Assembly (NCBI GenBank): GCA_013306675.1 | Contig: JABLUY010000014.1 | Location: 1-64,000, forward strand | DNA: 64,000 bases | Source: Thraustochytrium sp. TN22 | Lineage: Eukaryota > Sar > Bigyra > Thraustochytrida > Thraustochytriidae | Reading direction: 5' to 3' | Shown here: in pieces, positions 48,202-58,408 of the stretch | Numbering within the stretch: the stretch's first letter is position 1 | Layout: each line of letters begins with the position of its first letter | The notes under the pieces: generated by a model | What the model was told of the DNA's origin: nothing | The model's database searches: none | The model's input: only the letters and a program-made list of their open reading frames with translations | Made by a program: the position numbers and the translations under genes

Positions 48202-49673
48202 CTGGCCAAGTTGCGGCGCCGCCCAGTGGCGACTGCGCTCGCTGCTTGTCTCCTCTCAGAGGCTCCTCCTCGAGGCGAAAGCGGTTTGCAATGCAACGCA
48301 ACGCACTGGCGTCCCTTGACACACCCAAACCTCTGCAGGCTGCTCCCACTGCCAGTGGCAAGCTTCAAGCTTGGGCAAGTTGGGCTGCGGCCGGCCCGGC
48401 GCCCTGGCCCGGTCTGGCCGGCGCACCGTGACACCGCTGTCACGGTGTCACTTCACTTCCTCTCGGCTCCACAGAAGACCTCACTCAGGCTCACTGGCAG
48501 ACTGCGCGCGGCCTGGGGCCGGCGCGCCACGCTGCCAAAGCTCCAAGTGTTGTCCCCGCCGGCACGCCGCTACTCCGGCAGGGCCGGCCACGGGCAGGCT
48601 GCTCTATTCTTTTGCTGAAGGCTCTTACGCCACGCCGACCCGGACCGACCGTCGAGCTAGCTAGCTAGCTAGTACGGTCTCCCTCCCTCCGAGGCTCGTC
48701 CCGCCGCCAGCCCGCCGGTGGATTCCAGCACCAGCAGGGGCACCGCGCTCCACTCGGGCGCGTCGTACGTCCACGGCTGTGTCTGTGTCAGCAGCTTGGC
48801 CGTGTCCGCGGCCGCCGGGCCAGCCACTGGCACGAGCCGCGCCGCCTGCGCCGCGCCGGCGCCGCCGCCGTGACAGCGCCTTCGCCTTGTCCGGACAGAA
48901 CTGCGTGCTGCACTGCGCTGCACGCGCCGCCGGCCCGGTCCCGGCGGTCCAGTTGTCGGGCTCCGCGAGTAACTATCGAGAGTCGGCTCGTCGGGACGCC
49001 AAGCTCAGGAGCCAGGCTCGCTCGTCCGGTGCCGGGGCATATGATTGGCTGGCGGAGCCGCGACGGGCGCCGCCCACTGGCAGCCTGAGCGAGCGTGCTC
49101 GCGGCTTGTCCGAGTCCGAGCCTTGTCCCTGGTTGTTCATGCAGCCTGCAGAGGGGGTACGCGATGATCGCGATGTAATTTGTAAGAACTGAGCGCGAGC
49201 ACGCTTCCAGCGCTTCCAGCAAGCGGAGTCGGAGGACTGCCGCGCGCGGCGCTGCCAGCCGGCCGCCGCGGTGCAGGCAGCCGCCAGCGAGCCGAGCTTG
49301 ACTCGGAGCTGACAGCCCGGACCCTGGCCGGTAGCCGGGACAAGCGCCGGCCCTGCACGCGGAGCCGGACGCAGCGCAGGCAACGAGGCGGCGCAGCGCA
49401 GGCAGCCGCACGCAGGGGCAGCCTGCTGCTTCACAGTCAGGTCGCGCGAGGTCGCAGGCGGAGCCGCCGAGGCGGCAGGCCTCCGCAGCCCGGACCGGGA
49501 AAGAGAACTTCGTTCCTCCCTTCATGGGTCACGGTCCGAGTCTCGACGGGGCGCCGTCGCGGCGCTGGAGGAAGTGCTTCGCTCCTTGTCGGCCGCTGCT
49601 CTCTTTCAGTCGTTATTGCTCTCCGAGCTCAAGTCAAGTTGAACATCATCATGGCTCGAGTCAGGCATCATTA
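48202..49673. other. Intergenic region, 7TM copies 1 and 2
   Basis: These 1.47 kb hold no supported gene. A TAGC array is at 48656-48672. Open frames are Cys/Arg/Ala-rich and unlike any array member. The promoter of copy 1 is expected near its right-hand start. Confidence 0.5.
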
Positions 49674-50862
49674 TCAGAGCGAGGCCGAGTCAAAGTCGGA
49701 GGAGTTGTCATCCGCAAGGGCGAGGTTGAGGGAGTCGCGTACCCGTGAGGCGAGAGAATCAATCTTGGTGCTGCCAGTGGCGGTCGAAGGGGCACTCTTG
49801 CAGGACTTGCTGGGTTTGGTGCGGCGGCGCGGCGGCGGGAGCCAGACCTTGGAGCAGATGGCGAGCACGCCAATGAGGTTGAAGCCAGCGTCAAGGACCC
49901 CGATGATGGAGTCGATGTTCATGAGGTGGTACTCATCCGGCGCGAGCCCAATGATGCCAACCTTTATGGCGATGCTGCCCGTGATGACGAGCATGACGAG
50001 CGTGGTGCAGATGGCGAAGGAGCCCCAGATGAGATTCTTCCTCGCGATCTGCTCCAGACGTTGCTGACTCGCGGAAGCCAGCTGCGCCTGGGCCATGATG
50101 CGAGTCTGGGTGCCAAGCGCGGACACGAAGAGGAAAAGAAATCCGCCGCTGAGCGTGGCGTCTGTGATGATGAACATGCCGACCAAAAATACCGGGTACT
50201 CACACACGCAGTCGCCGTTCGGCAAGATGCGACCCTGCATGATGAAGTATACCAGCGCGACGGCAGGGACCGCCACGTAGTTCGTCGCCAAGGTGACGTA
50301 GACCCGCACGGCGGTCACAAAGAAGGAGTGGTTCTCAATGGGCGTGATTTTGGCGCGCTGTAAGAAGATAAAGTACGTCACGACATGGACCGCCGCATAA
50401 CTGCGCCGCAAGGGAGGGATGCTGTGTGAGTTGTCTGCTCAAGTAGCTAGCGAGCACATGTCTCGGCCTGTTGGGCCGCCAGGCGAGGCGAGCCAAGGGC
50501 AGCTTACGAGAAACTTACGCCCAGGAACCCATCGGACCAATGAAGGAGCAGAGTGCCCATGTCTTGGACGAGAACTCAAAGTAGGACGTAAAAACGTTGG
50601 CCACCGCGGACAACGTGGCGAGGAGCACGTGAGCAACAAGCAAGCGGAAGACAACGCTCTGCGCTGCCGTACGCCGCACCTTGCGTCCCACCGTGGCCAG
50701 CATGACGAGCACGCCCACGGTCACAACCGCAAAAAGGCACCCGATCACGCCTCGCGCGGTGTCTACGGCCCTATAAGTGGCTGTCTCCTCAAAATCATCG
50801 ACCCACAGAAAGGTCGTGTTCTCGCTGCGCGCAAGGTAGCGGTCGAAGCTGGAGCGCAACAT
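49674..50862 (-). CDS. 7TM GPCR-like array protein, copy 2 (one intron)
   Basis: A two-exon member of the family. Exon 1 runs from 50862 to 50519 and starts MLRSSFDRYLARSENTTFLW, matching the ER..xRS N-terminus with an N-glycosylation sequon; VDDFEETATY follows. Exon 2 runs from 50400 to 49674. The 118-bp intron has GTAAGT at its 5' end and GCAG at its 3' end. The joined sequence CSFIGPMGSWAYAAVHVVTY aligns without gap to CSFVGGLPPVLYASTHVVVY of copy 8, so the splice is well supported. Family motifs ILPNGDCVCEYP and RKNLIWGSF are present. The C-terminus is Ser/Asp-rich and likely cytosolic. All other intact copies lack this intron. Confidence 0.8.
50401..50518 (-). other. GT-AG spliceosomal intron in 7TM copy 2
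   Basis: A 118-bp intron read on the minus strand, GTAAGT at 50518-50513 and AG at 50402-50401. An in-frame stop follows the donor, so the gene needs its removal. Phase 2. This is the only intron I could support in the window. Confidence 0.85.
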
Positions 50863-51610
50863 GGGGGCAGTCACGACGCAGCAAGCACGACGTCGAAGAT
50901 CACCGAGCCGAGCCCTCCGTCGTTTCGTGATTGGTTGTCCCCGCGACACCCCTCCAAAGCCAGCTTGGTAGAATCTCAACCCCCCCCGCCGCACTCCTGC
51001 CTCCGCGCTGCCCTCGCGACAGCGCGCGCCCCCCGCCCGCCCGGGAACTTGAAGCACCACAAAGACACAGGAAATTCTTGTCAGCGCCCCGATGCCAACG
51101 GCCACGCTGCGCTCTGCTTGGTTTGGAGCTTGAATGCGAGCTCAGAGCCAAAGAAATGGACGTGGGACATGAAACGCTGCGAAGCGGGCCGCTTTGGTCG
51201 ACACTTTCGGAAGCATCCAACCACTCCGAGGCGTCGGCTGACGCGGCCGGGGTGTTGGTAAGAGTCCAAGACGCCGGAAGCGGGTCGCTCAAGCCAGAGT
51301 ATGACGCGTTGGCGTCAGCGTTCGTACAGGCGGCGTGAGAGCAAAACAACCACAGTAGCGACAAGATACTTTTTTAAAAACGGCTCAATCAGTGTGCCGT
51401 AGAAGGGCGGCTCGGGTTTTGAACCATGAATCTGGGTACCCGCCGGCGCGCTCCCGGACCGCTCGCAGCCGCGGCTGATCGAGCGGCAGATCTTCAATTG
51501 CTCAAGGAAAGCCAAGCCAGGCCAGACCTGAAGCTTCCAAGCAGCAGCAACAGCACTTCGACCCCGCCAGCCGGACTCGGCTCGTGCGCGCACATCGAAC
51601 ACACGCAACC
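50863..51610. promoter_or_regulatory. Divergent region, 7TM copies 2 and 3
   Basis: A 748-bp divergent spacer. From about 51300 it is an inverted copy of the sequence upstream of copy 10 (63350 down to 62988), sharing the segment around CGGCTCAATCA and the AGCAGCAACAGCACTTCGA leader. It includes a C/G-rich block at 50985-51055. Confidence 0.6.
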
Positions 51611-52790
51611 ATGAGCGAGAGTCTCTCCTTCTTCGAGCGCAGAATCATGCGCAGCAACGAAACCATCCTCCTGACCGTGGACGGCTTCGAGGAGACAGAG
51701 ACCTTTCTTGCTCTCGAGCGGCTTCGATTTCGATCAGCTGTGGCCAGTATCGCTGTCTTCTTCTCCGTGCTCGTTGCGTTTGCGGTGGTGAGCAGAAAAA
51801 TAAAACGCAATAAGACTCAGAGCAGGGTTTTTCGGCTTCTCGTGGCATACACTGTCTTGAGCATGCTCTGCTCCATCGTGACCGCAATGGGTGGCTCACG
51901 AGAGCTTGCAAGCCGGAGCTGGATTTTTTGCTCCTTCATGGCAACGCTTCCGTCGATCTTCTACTCCACCGCGCAGATCATGATCTACTGGATCTTGATC
52001 CAGCGGGTGCGCATCACGGCGCAGCCGACGGACCCGCTCGGCGAGCGATTCCTGCGCGCCGCCCTCATCAAGGTCGTGCAGGTAACGCCAGTGTCTGTGC
52101 TAATTGCCTTCGTCATCGTCCAGGGCCGCATGCTTCCCAACGGCGTTTGTGTCCAAGACGTGCCGATCCCTCTTCTCGCAATCTTCACCACGAGCGGTAT
52201 GTCAATTCTCATCGGCTTCCTCTACCTCTTCCATGCAGCGATGCAGCGACAGTTGGCGCAGACTAAGAGCATGCTGCGGAGTAACCAGCGCCTGCGCGCC
52301 GTTGCCAGGAAGAACCTGCGCTGGTCCTCCATGTCGATCATCACGAGTCTCATCGCTCTGACCCTGATTGGGTCCCTTCCGAGTCTCACTCGCCGCGGCT
52401 ATCACATGCTCCTCGTCGATTGGGTCGTCGGCGTCCTCGATCGAGTCATCAACCTGGCTGCCATGCTCGCCATCTCCTCTGCGGTCTGGCTCCCGCCTGC
52501 CAGTCGCAAGACCGTCTCGCCCAGTAGGTCATCTACGCGAGTGGTGGGCGACACGGGAACGGCTTCGGCTCCAGACTCTCTGTGACGACAACGAGGGCTG
52601 AGCGAAGGACCGCAGGTGCAGTGATGTGATGTCTCATTCGCCTGTACAAGTGCAGTGATGCCTCATTCGCTTGTACAAGGAGAGTGGCGTGAGGTGCCTT
52701 GACGTGCGCACTCTCATCCAATCGAATCGCCCGGATGCTCCGTCTCAACCGAGCCTACAGCCTGAGCAAGTTCAATTTTAAGAGGCCGAG
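51300..52790 (+). repeat. Inverted duplication arm, matching 61700-63350
   Basis: The segment containing 7TM copy 3, with its upstream and part of its downstream flank, matches the reverse complement of the segment around copy 10. Identity is high in the gene and lower in the flanks, judged by eye. The arms are about 9 kb apart. Confidence 0.75.
51611..52585 (+). CDS. 7TM GPCR-like array protein, copy 3
   Basis: A 324-residue seven-transmembrane protein, the only array member on the plus strand. It starts MSESLSFFERRIMRSNETIL, with an Asn-Glu-Thr sequon that suggests an outside N-terminus, then VDGFEETETFLALERLRF. ASRSWIFCSFMATLPSIFYS carries the Trp and Cys before TM3; GRMLPNGVCVQDVP is the TM4-TM5 loop with the second Cys; ARKNLRWSSMSI precedes TM6; LVDWVVGVLDRVINLAAMLA is TM7. 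It is nearly identical to copies 9 and 10. ATG 51611 was chosen by alignment, over an open frame from 51584. The C-terminal tail is short with Ser/Thr/Arg residues. The class and ligand are unknown. Confidence 0.85.
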   Translation: MSESLSFFERRIMRSNETILLTVDGFEETETFLALERLRFRSAVASIAVFFSVLVAFAVVSRKIKRNKTQSRVFRLLVAYTVLSMLCSIVTAMGGSRELASRSWIFCSFMATLPSIFYSTAQIMIYWILIQRVRITAQPTDPLGERFLRAALIKVVQVTPVSVLIAFVIVQGRMLPNGVCVQDVPIPLLAIFTTSGMSILIGFLYLFHAAMQRQLAQTKSMLRSNQRLRAVARKNLRWSSMSIITSLIALTLIGSLPSLTRRGYHMLLVDWVVGVLDRVINLAAMLAISSAVWLPPASRKTVSPSRSSTRVVGDTGTASAPDSL

Positions 52791-53488
52791 CAGCCGCCTG
52801 TCACGCGTGTTTCTTATGCCTATCCTTGCCAACTGAATTGACTGTGAGGCCATCTTGGACCGCCTCGTCACCCACCTGCGTCATCTCGACCTCTGCCTGC
52901 GGTGGCCGCGCAACTTTCGCAAAGCACAATTTGGGCCCAATTTGGGGGGTCCGCTGTGATTGCGACGGCGTCGACGCAGCGACTCGGACAGAAGTCACCT
53001 ACGTTGACCGTACTGTTACCCCCTTAGTAAGTTAGATTAGCTCCGGGCCGGCCGTTTAACCGCCGTTAGCTTCGCCCCGGCCGGCCCAATGCTCGACCAA
53101 CTCAACGGTCAGGTGGATTCCGTGAGCATGCCCCATTTTGCTCATGTGGCGTTGGCATTTTCCGAGCCGGGCCACTGGCGGTTTTGGACGGCGATAACAG
53201 TCCGTTGAGTTGACGAATGCAGTGCCAGTGCACCACCTCCTGTGGTGGGGTGGGGGCTACGCGACGCGCGCGTGGTAGCGTAAGCTTTGGCGCATTTGAA
53301 ATCGCGCGTCACGCGCGAAGAACGGTCCTTCCATCCGACGTGTGCGATTGCGTCAACGCCGGCGGGGTCGGGCCTGCGACTAAGAACAAGGGCACGGCCT
53401 CCCCACGGTATGCAGCGCAAGCGCCTCCGTGCTTGCACTTGTCCTCTATTTTGTCAGCATCTGGCGATTAGAAGATCGAAGACCTTCC
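52586..53488. other. Convergent spacer, 7TM copies 3 and 4
   Basis: A 903-bp spacer with no gene. It holds the end of the inverted duplication arm and the hairpin repeat at 52895-53290. A repeated segment on gaining CATTCGCTTGTACAAG-type sequence at 52635-52685 also occurs downstream of copies 9 and 10. Confidence 0.55.
52895..53290. repeat. Dispersed hairpin-bearing repeat, copy A
   Basis: A roughly 390-bp sequence whose reverse complement is found, shortened, at 63425-63735. It contains a GGGCCGGCCG...CGGCCGGCCC inverted repeat near 53044-53088 and an 11-bp inverted repeat CAACTCAACGG (53098-53108) with CCGTTGAGTTG (53202-53212). It has no open frame of note. It may be a small non-autonomous mobile element or part of the array's duplication unit; no target-site duplication could be shown. 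Confidence 0.6.
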
Positions 53489-54460
53489 CTAACTTGCTTC
53501 CGGCGTAGTGGGTGGTGGCGTGTTGTGCACCGCAGAAACCCGATGCCGTCCCGTGCGGTTCCGCGAGCATGGCCAGGACCAGTCCGGTGGCGCCCAGACT
53601 CGGGACGAGATCGCGAGCATCGCCAGCAGATTGATCGTGAGGTCCACCATGCCTGTGCACCAGTCCAAGAGGAGTACGTGGTAGCCGTGGTCGGTCAGCA
53701 TGTTGCTTGCGCCGGACCCTACGTTGACGAGCATGGTGCTGATGATCCCGAGGCCAGACCAGAAGAGGTTTCTGCGCGCAATTTGATGCAGCGTGTTGCC
53801 CTGCACGGACCCTGTCACGGTCCTGCTCTGGCGCCACACGGCATGAAGAAAGAGGAAGAGAAAGCCACCGAGCACTGGGAAGTTGATGCAGGCAAAGATC
53901 ACCAGCAAGAAGGGCGGGAACTCCGTCACACAGGCGCCGTTCGGTAGCAAGCGACCCTGCGTGATGAATGCACCGAGGACGAGTCCTGGGCCCGCCGAGT
54001 AGGCGGCGAGTACGAGAAATTTGCGGAGGCTCGTGATCGTCGGAGGATCCAGCGGGCTTGCGGTAATTCGGATCCGCTGGAGCAGGATAAAGTAGAGGAC
54101 CGCATGCGTGCTCGCATAGGCGAGCACCGGAATTCCACCGACATATGAGCAAATTGCCCACGCGCCCGAAGCCGTCAGGCTGCGCGACCCAGCGATGACG
54201 ACCGTGAGCGCTGAGAGCGCGCCGAGCGACGCGTAGATGACTAGGAGGCGGAAGACAAGCTGCTGCGACGCTGTCCTCTTCTTGCCGCGGCTCACCACCG
54301 CAAAGAATGCCAGTGCGGAGCCGTAGAGCGCCAAAACCACCACGCCGAGACAGACGCGCACCGCCTCCAAGGCGACGAACGCTGGCGTCTCTTCGAAGCC
54401 CTCCGCGGCAATGTAGACCGTCGCATTGCTGCGCCTCAGCCAGCGCTCGTAAAAAGTCAT
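53489..54460 (-). CDS. 7TM GPCR-like array protein, copy 4
   Basis: A 323-residue seven-transmembrane protein starting MTFYERWLRRSNATVYIAAE with an Asn-Ala-Thr sequon, then GFEETPAFVALEAVRV. The family motifs are clear: SRGKKRTASQQLVFRLL after TM1, SGAWAICSYVGGIPVLAYAS into TM3, QGRLLPNGACVTEFPPF between TM4 and TM5, ARRNLFWSGLGI before TM6, and GYHVLLLDWCTGMVDLTINL for TM7. It is about equally related to copies 7 and 8 and belongs to the subgroup with the TFFERW-type start. No intron is needed. The cytosolic tail is Arg/Thr/Pro-rich. Confidence 0.85.
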   Translation of the reverse strand: MTFYERWLRRSNATVYIAAEGFEETPAFVALEAVRVCLGVVVLALYGSALAFFAVVSRGKKRTASQQLVFRLLVIYASLGALSALTVVIAGSRSLTASGAWAICSYVGGIPVLAYASTHAVLYFILLQRIRITASPLDPPTITSLRKFLVLAAYSAGPGLVLGAFITQGRLLPNGACVTEFPPFLLVIFACINFPVLGGFLFLFLHAVWRQSRTVTGSVQGNTLHQIARRNLFWSGLGIISTMLVNVGSGASNMLTDHGYHVLLLDWCTGMVDLTINLLAMLAISSRVWAPPDWSWPCSRNRTGRHRVSAVHNTPPPTTPEAS

Positions 54461-54705
54461 GACGGGCGTGCGCTCTGTGCGCCGCCCGCGGTGGCTATCA
54501 TTCTGCAGTTGGCCACCCGGCGATGCAGTTAGCCACCCGGTGATTTGGAGAGCCGTTCAGCTGTGAGCGCGCGTAGCACACGGCCAGAGCCAGGGCCACG
54601 GAAATAAAGTGCCGGCAATAGCGGGCAGCAGAGGTAGCTAGCCATCGATCAATGTAACGGAAGCTCCGACGCTCGCTCCGCAGCTGCAGGCGCGCTCTGG
54701 CGTCC

Positions 54706-54891
54706 CTAGGCCACTTGGATGCGCCGTCTGGTACTGCTGAAGATGCTTCCGCGAGCGAGGCGAGGTGGTGCCCAAACCATGACCGAGATGGCCAGCAACG
54801 CCGTCAGGTTCAACAAGAGGTCGAGAGATGCTGCAATCCAGACGGACAAAAGCATCTGGAGGCTACGCTGTGCATGAGCTGTGTTCAACAC
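54706..54891 (-). pseudogene. 7TM array fragment, copy 5 (C-terminal end only)
   Basis: Only the last membrane span and tail of a family member remain: SLQMLLSVWIAASLDLLLNL and LTALLAISVMVWAPPRLARG align with the TM7 end of the other copies. Sequence upstream in all three frames shows no TM1-TM6, so this is a remnant left by deletion or unequal crossing-over. It lies just 3' of copy 6. Confidence 0.7.
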
Positions 54892-55096
54892 GCGCAGCTG
54901 ATGAGCCGCGTCCAGCCTTCTGGAGCCATGCGTGCAAGCTCTCAGTCTGTGGGACGCACAGCGTTGCCAAGGCCACCTATCACAGTCCCTGACGTGGTGG
55001 ACACTGCCGCTTGTTCGTGTTGGAGGTCCTCGACTTTGTCGTTGGGCTGTCCTTCACGTCGTTCGCCAGCCGAATATGGCGTGATGCTGCTCGCCT

Positions 55097-56037
55097 TCAC
55101 GGGAATGGGTGTCTTGTGTCGGGAATGGGTGTCTTGTGTCGCCGGGATGCTTTTGGAGCCCAGACGTTGCGAGAGATCATGAGCAGCGAGGTGAGGTTGA
55201 TCATGATATCGAGGCCTCCGTCGATCCAGATGTACAGCAGGAGATGGTGCGACGCCACGCGGGTGGCCAGGATATGTGCGGTGACCACGAGCGTGAGCAT
55301 GGTACTCGAAATGGGGATGCTGGACCAGAAGAGGTTCCTGCGCGTAGCCTGCCTGAGGTGGTTTGACGAAGCCGGTATCCCGGAAATCGAGGAGATGGCT
55401 CTTGCATGCATCCACATGGCATTTACGAAGAGGTAGAGAAAGCCGGCAAGGACCGAGAAGTTGGTGACGATGGCAATGAGGACCAGCTCAGAAGGGAAGT
55501 CGTCCACGCAGGTGCCATTCGGGAGAAAGCGGCCTTGCGACGCGATGATACCTGGGAGAATTGCTCCTGGAGACGTGTATGTGAAGATGAGGAGCACGTT
55601 TCGAAGCTTCTTTACTCTGGGTGGGTCCCAGTCGGTGGCGGTGGTCTTGATGCGCTGGAGGAAGATGAAGTAGAGCACGATATGCGTGGACGCGTAGAAT
55701 ACCGTCATGAGTCCTCCAAAGATGGAGCAGAGCAGCCAAGACTTGCTCGTCAGCCTACGCGACCCGGCAACGATGATACAAACCGCAGCGAGCACACTAA
55801 GGATGAGGTAGGCGACCAGAAACCGAAAGATGGATCTCTGTACATTTGTCCGCGGGTTCTTGCGGCCCTTCACCGCAAAGAAGATCAGTACGCATCCGCT
55901 GTACACGAGCAAAAGCACTCCGTGTACTCACGCGCAGCTTCAAGCCTCAGGAGTTCGGGCGTCTCTTTAAAATCCGCTGAATCGTAGAAGTCCACCGTCT
56001 CACGGCTGCGCACCAGCCACCGCTCCACCACGCCCAT
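55097..56037 (-). pseudogene. 7TM array gene, copy 6 (frameshift near TM1)
   Basis: A family member that appears damaged or mis-assembled. The start MGVVERWLVRSRETVDFYDS and ADFKETPELLRLEAAR lie in one frame down to about 55925. From about 55930 to 55097 a different frame carries the rest, from TM1 (LLLVYSGCVLIFFAV) through SKSWLLCSIFGGLMTVFYAS, GRFLPNGTCVDDFP and RRNLFWSSIPI to TM7. About four bases appear missing at the joint compared with paralogues. A GTGAGT sits there, but no acceptor restores both frame and TM1, so splicing does not explain it well. The tail has a 20-bp duplication near 55101-55141, giving RHKTPIPDTRHPFP. The long intact second part suggests a recent lesion or a sequencing error. 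Confidence 0.6.
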
Positions 56038-56920
56038 GCTGCCTCGCCGCGTAGCGCCTCGCGCTATCGCACTGCAGTGCTCGCTGCCGTCCGTCGCCTC
56101 ACTGTATGGTCGCAAGCACTCTTTCCGGTTTGCTTCCGGGTGAGCGAGGTTTGCGTCGAGTAGTGTTGTCCGAGTTGGTCACGTGGCAGCTGGACAACAG
56201 CTTTTGGCCGCAGTGCCAGCAGTGCAGTGTTTTGCACTAACGTAACGTTACGGGGCCTCAGGCTTAGCCGTATCGCTGCAGTGCATTGTCACGGTCGGGC
56301 AGTGCTACCGTGCAGTGATTCAGCCAAAATTTGACTCAACGGTGCAGCCTGAGGTCGCCACGAGGAGCAGTCCACGTTCACTCTCAGCACACAGCTTATT
56401 TATAATTGGCTCAGGGCGGGCAAGCGACCGCGCACTGCAACGAACTTGGTCGCCTCGCCCCCCCCCTCCCTCCTTTCCTCCCCCGCCCCCCGGATGGGCG
56501 AAGATTGGTTACCAGATGCAGCGCAAAGGCCAGCGGATGAGTCCGGCCGCTGAGCACATTTGGCCGTTGAGCACCGACCGAAAGGGGCCTTGACTGCATC
56601 AAATGCTGTCGAACGGTCCCGCAACTGATTCGGAGGATTCGAGCGGGCTAGGTCAACACGAGAGGAGTTGACTCAGTTGAGCGGACGGCGAGCACCGGAG
56701 GACCCGGCCATTTGAGTACCGGAGGCTGAGTGCTTGTCACTCGTAGGGCCTCCCCTCACTTTCTGAGCTGCGCGTGCGCCCACATTGCCATGGCCTTGAT
56801 TGACAGACCCTCTGCCTTTCCTTTTTGAGTGGTGGTACGGGTACCGGGGTATACTGATACATACACTGGTCGGGCTGCTGTCTCAAAAGTTGTTGCGTTG
56901 ATTTATGTTCGCGTGAGGGT
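56038..56920. other. Intergenic region, 7TM copies 6 and 7
   Basis: These 883 bp hold no supported gene. A C-rich tract lies at 56459-56490, and a GGTAC-type cluster at 56828-56850. The composition is lower in GC than the left half of the window. Confidence 0.55.
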
Positions 56921-57952
56921 TCAATTGGCGGTGCTGCGCACGTTACTTCCCTCTACACCGGTCCCTCCCCCTGAGGATTTGAGAGTGCTTCTGTTTCGGC
57001 CTGAGGTGTCCGTGGCAGCGACCTGCCTGCGCTGGATGCCGGTCATGCGGCGGACGACCAAGGTTTCAGGTGCCCAGACGTTGAAGGACAAGGCGAGCAT
57101 CACCGTTAAGCTGATGAGGAGGTCCAGCATTGCCGTACAGCCATCGTAGAGAAGCACGTGGTACCCTCGCGACTCCACGAGGAGGAGGTTTACACCAGTA
57201 GAGGTGTTCGCCATCACATTGCTCGCAATTGTGAGGCTTGACCAGCGCAGATTCCTCTGCGCAATTTGGTGTAGCCTTTCGTAGGCGCCCCGAGTGCTCG
57301 ACGATGTTTGCAGATTCCTTGCCTGCTGCTTCACAGCATGCAAGAAGAGATAGAGGAAGCCGGACAGAACGGACACGTTTACGACGATGAAGGAGAAGAG
57401 GAAGATGACGGGGAAGGTCGGCACGCAAACGCCGTTGGGCATGAGGCGACCTTGAATGAATACGAGTCCCGCCAAGCACGCGGGTGGCCCTCCCTGTACC
57501 ATTGCGAGCAGCAGCTGGCGCAACCTAATCACATACAGCGGGTCCGCGCCGCTTGCGGTCACCCGGATGCGCTTGAGCAGGATGAAGTAGGACGATGTGT
57601 GCGTCGCGCCGTACAGAACGGGCAAGAGGCCCCCGATGTAGGAGCATACCTGCCAGGGTCCTGCCACGAGGCTTCGTGTGCCTGCGATGACCACCGACAG
57701 CGCAGACAGTGCCCCTAGTAAGACGTACAATAGGAGCAGGCGGAAGACTTGGACTTGAGCTCCCACCCGGGCACGCCTGCTGCTCACCGTCACAAGATAA
57801 ATCAGCACACAGCTATAGATCGTGAGCGTCAGGGTTGCAGAGCTGACTCGCGCGGTCTCAAGTTGCAAAAATTTGGGCGTCTCCTCGAAGTTTCCTGTCT
57901 CCATGAACACTGAGTCCTCGCTGCGCCGTATCCAGCGCTCAAAGAACGTCAT
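56921..57952 (-). CDS. 7TM GPCR-like array protein, copy 7
   Basis: A 343-residue seven-transmembrane protein starting MTFFERWIRRSEDSVFMETG, then NFEETPKFLQLETARV. VAGPWQVCSYIGGLLPVLYG leads into TM3, QGRLMPNGVCVPTFPVIF is the TM4-TM5 loop, AQRNLRWSSLTI precedes TM6, and GYHVLLYDGCTAMLDLLISL is TM7. The first-copy sequon is absent (Glu-Asp-Ser). The C-terminal tail is longer than in other members and rich in Arg, Thr and Gly, offering possible phosphorylation sites. Single exon; the start is supported by alignment with copies 4 and 8. Confidence 0.85.
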   Translation of the reverse strand: MTFFERWIRRSEDSVFMETGNFEETPKFLQLETARVSSATLTLTIYSCVLIYLVTVSSRRARVGAQVQVFRLLLLYVLLGALSALSVVIAGTRSLVAGPWQVCSYIGGLLPVLYGATHTSSYFILLKRIRVTASGADPLYVIRLRQLLLAMVQGGPPACLAGLVFIQGRLMPNGVCVPTFPVIFLFSFIVVNVSVLSGFLYLFLHAVKQQARNLQTSSSTRGAYERLHQIAQRNLRWSSLTIASNVMANTSTGVNLLLVESRGYHVLLYDGCTAMLDLLISLTVMLALSFNVWAPETLVVRRMTGIQRRQVAATDTSGRNRSTLKSSGGGTGVEGSNVRSTAN

Positions 57953-58408
57953 CTGGGCAGCAGAGGTGCCCGCTCGACGGCCCTGCGCCTTTCAGCGTGG
58001 CTGCGATGTCCTGCGCTAAGGAGCGGCTGCGCGTCTCGCCCAGGCCGGCCGCGACCTCGGCCTTGGGCTGTTCGCTCCAGGCCCATACCGATCTACGCTT
58101 GCACGGTGACTCACGGTGACGGTGACGGTCGCGGTCGCGGTCCGAGTCAGGCCCAGCCAAGGTGGCCGTTTCGGTCGCCGCCGGCGAGTCCCCTAATTGT
58201 GGACCATTTTTGGGGGCACCATTCCGAGTCGACTTCGGCGGCTGAAAGCGCCGCAAGCGCGCAGCCGCGTCACGGTGTGCTAGCTGAGGAGGCGCGACCT
58301 TGGGCCGAAACGAGGCCTTTGCAATGGACGCAGCAGCCAGCAACGTGTCATGGGTGGCTTGGTAGAATGCCACGCAAGCCACCCCCAGACCATAGGTTAG
58401 CTTAATGG
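57953..58408. other. Spacer between 7TM copies 7 and 8
   Basis: A 456-bp spacer with a GGTGAC/GGTCGC-type repeat near 58105-58145. No gene is seen; the promoter of copy 7 is expected here. Confidence 0.5.

Noticed and set aside
48788-49525. A 245-codon minus-strand frame between 7TM copies 1 and 2
   Set aside because: Cys/Arg/Ala-rich, no hydrophobic segments and no similarity to the array family.
55885-55918. A 33-bp intron in 7TM copy 6 between GTGAGT and TACAG
   Set aside because: Removing 33 bases does not change frame, so it cannot join the two halves, and it would delete part of TM1.
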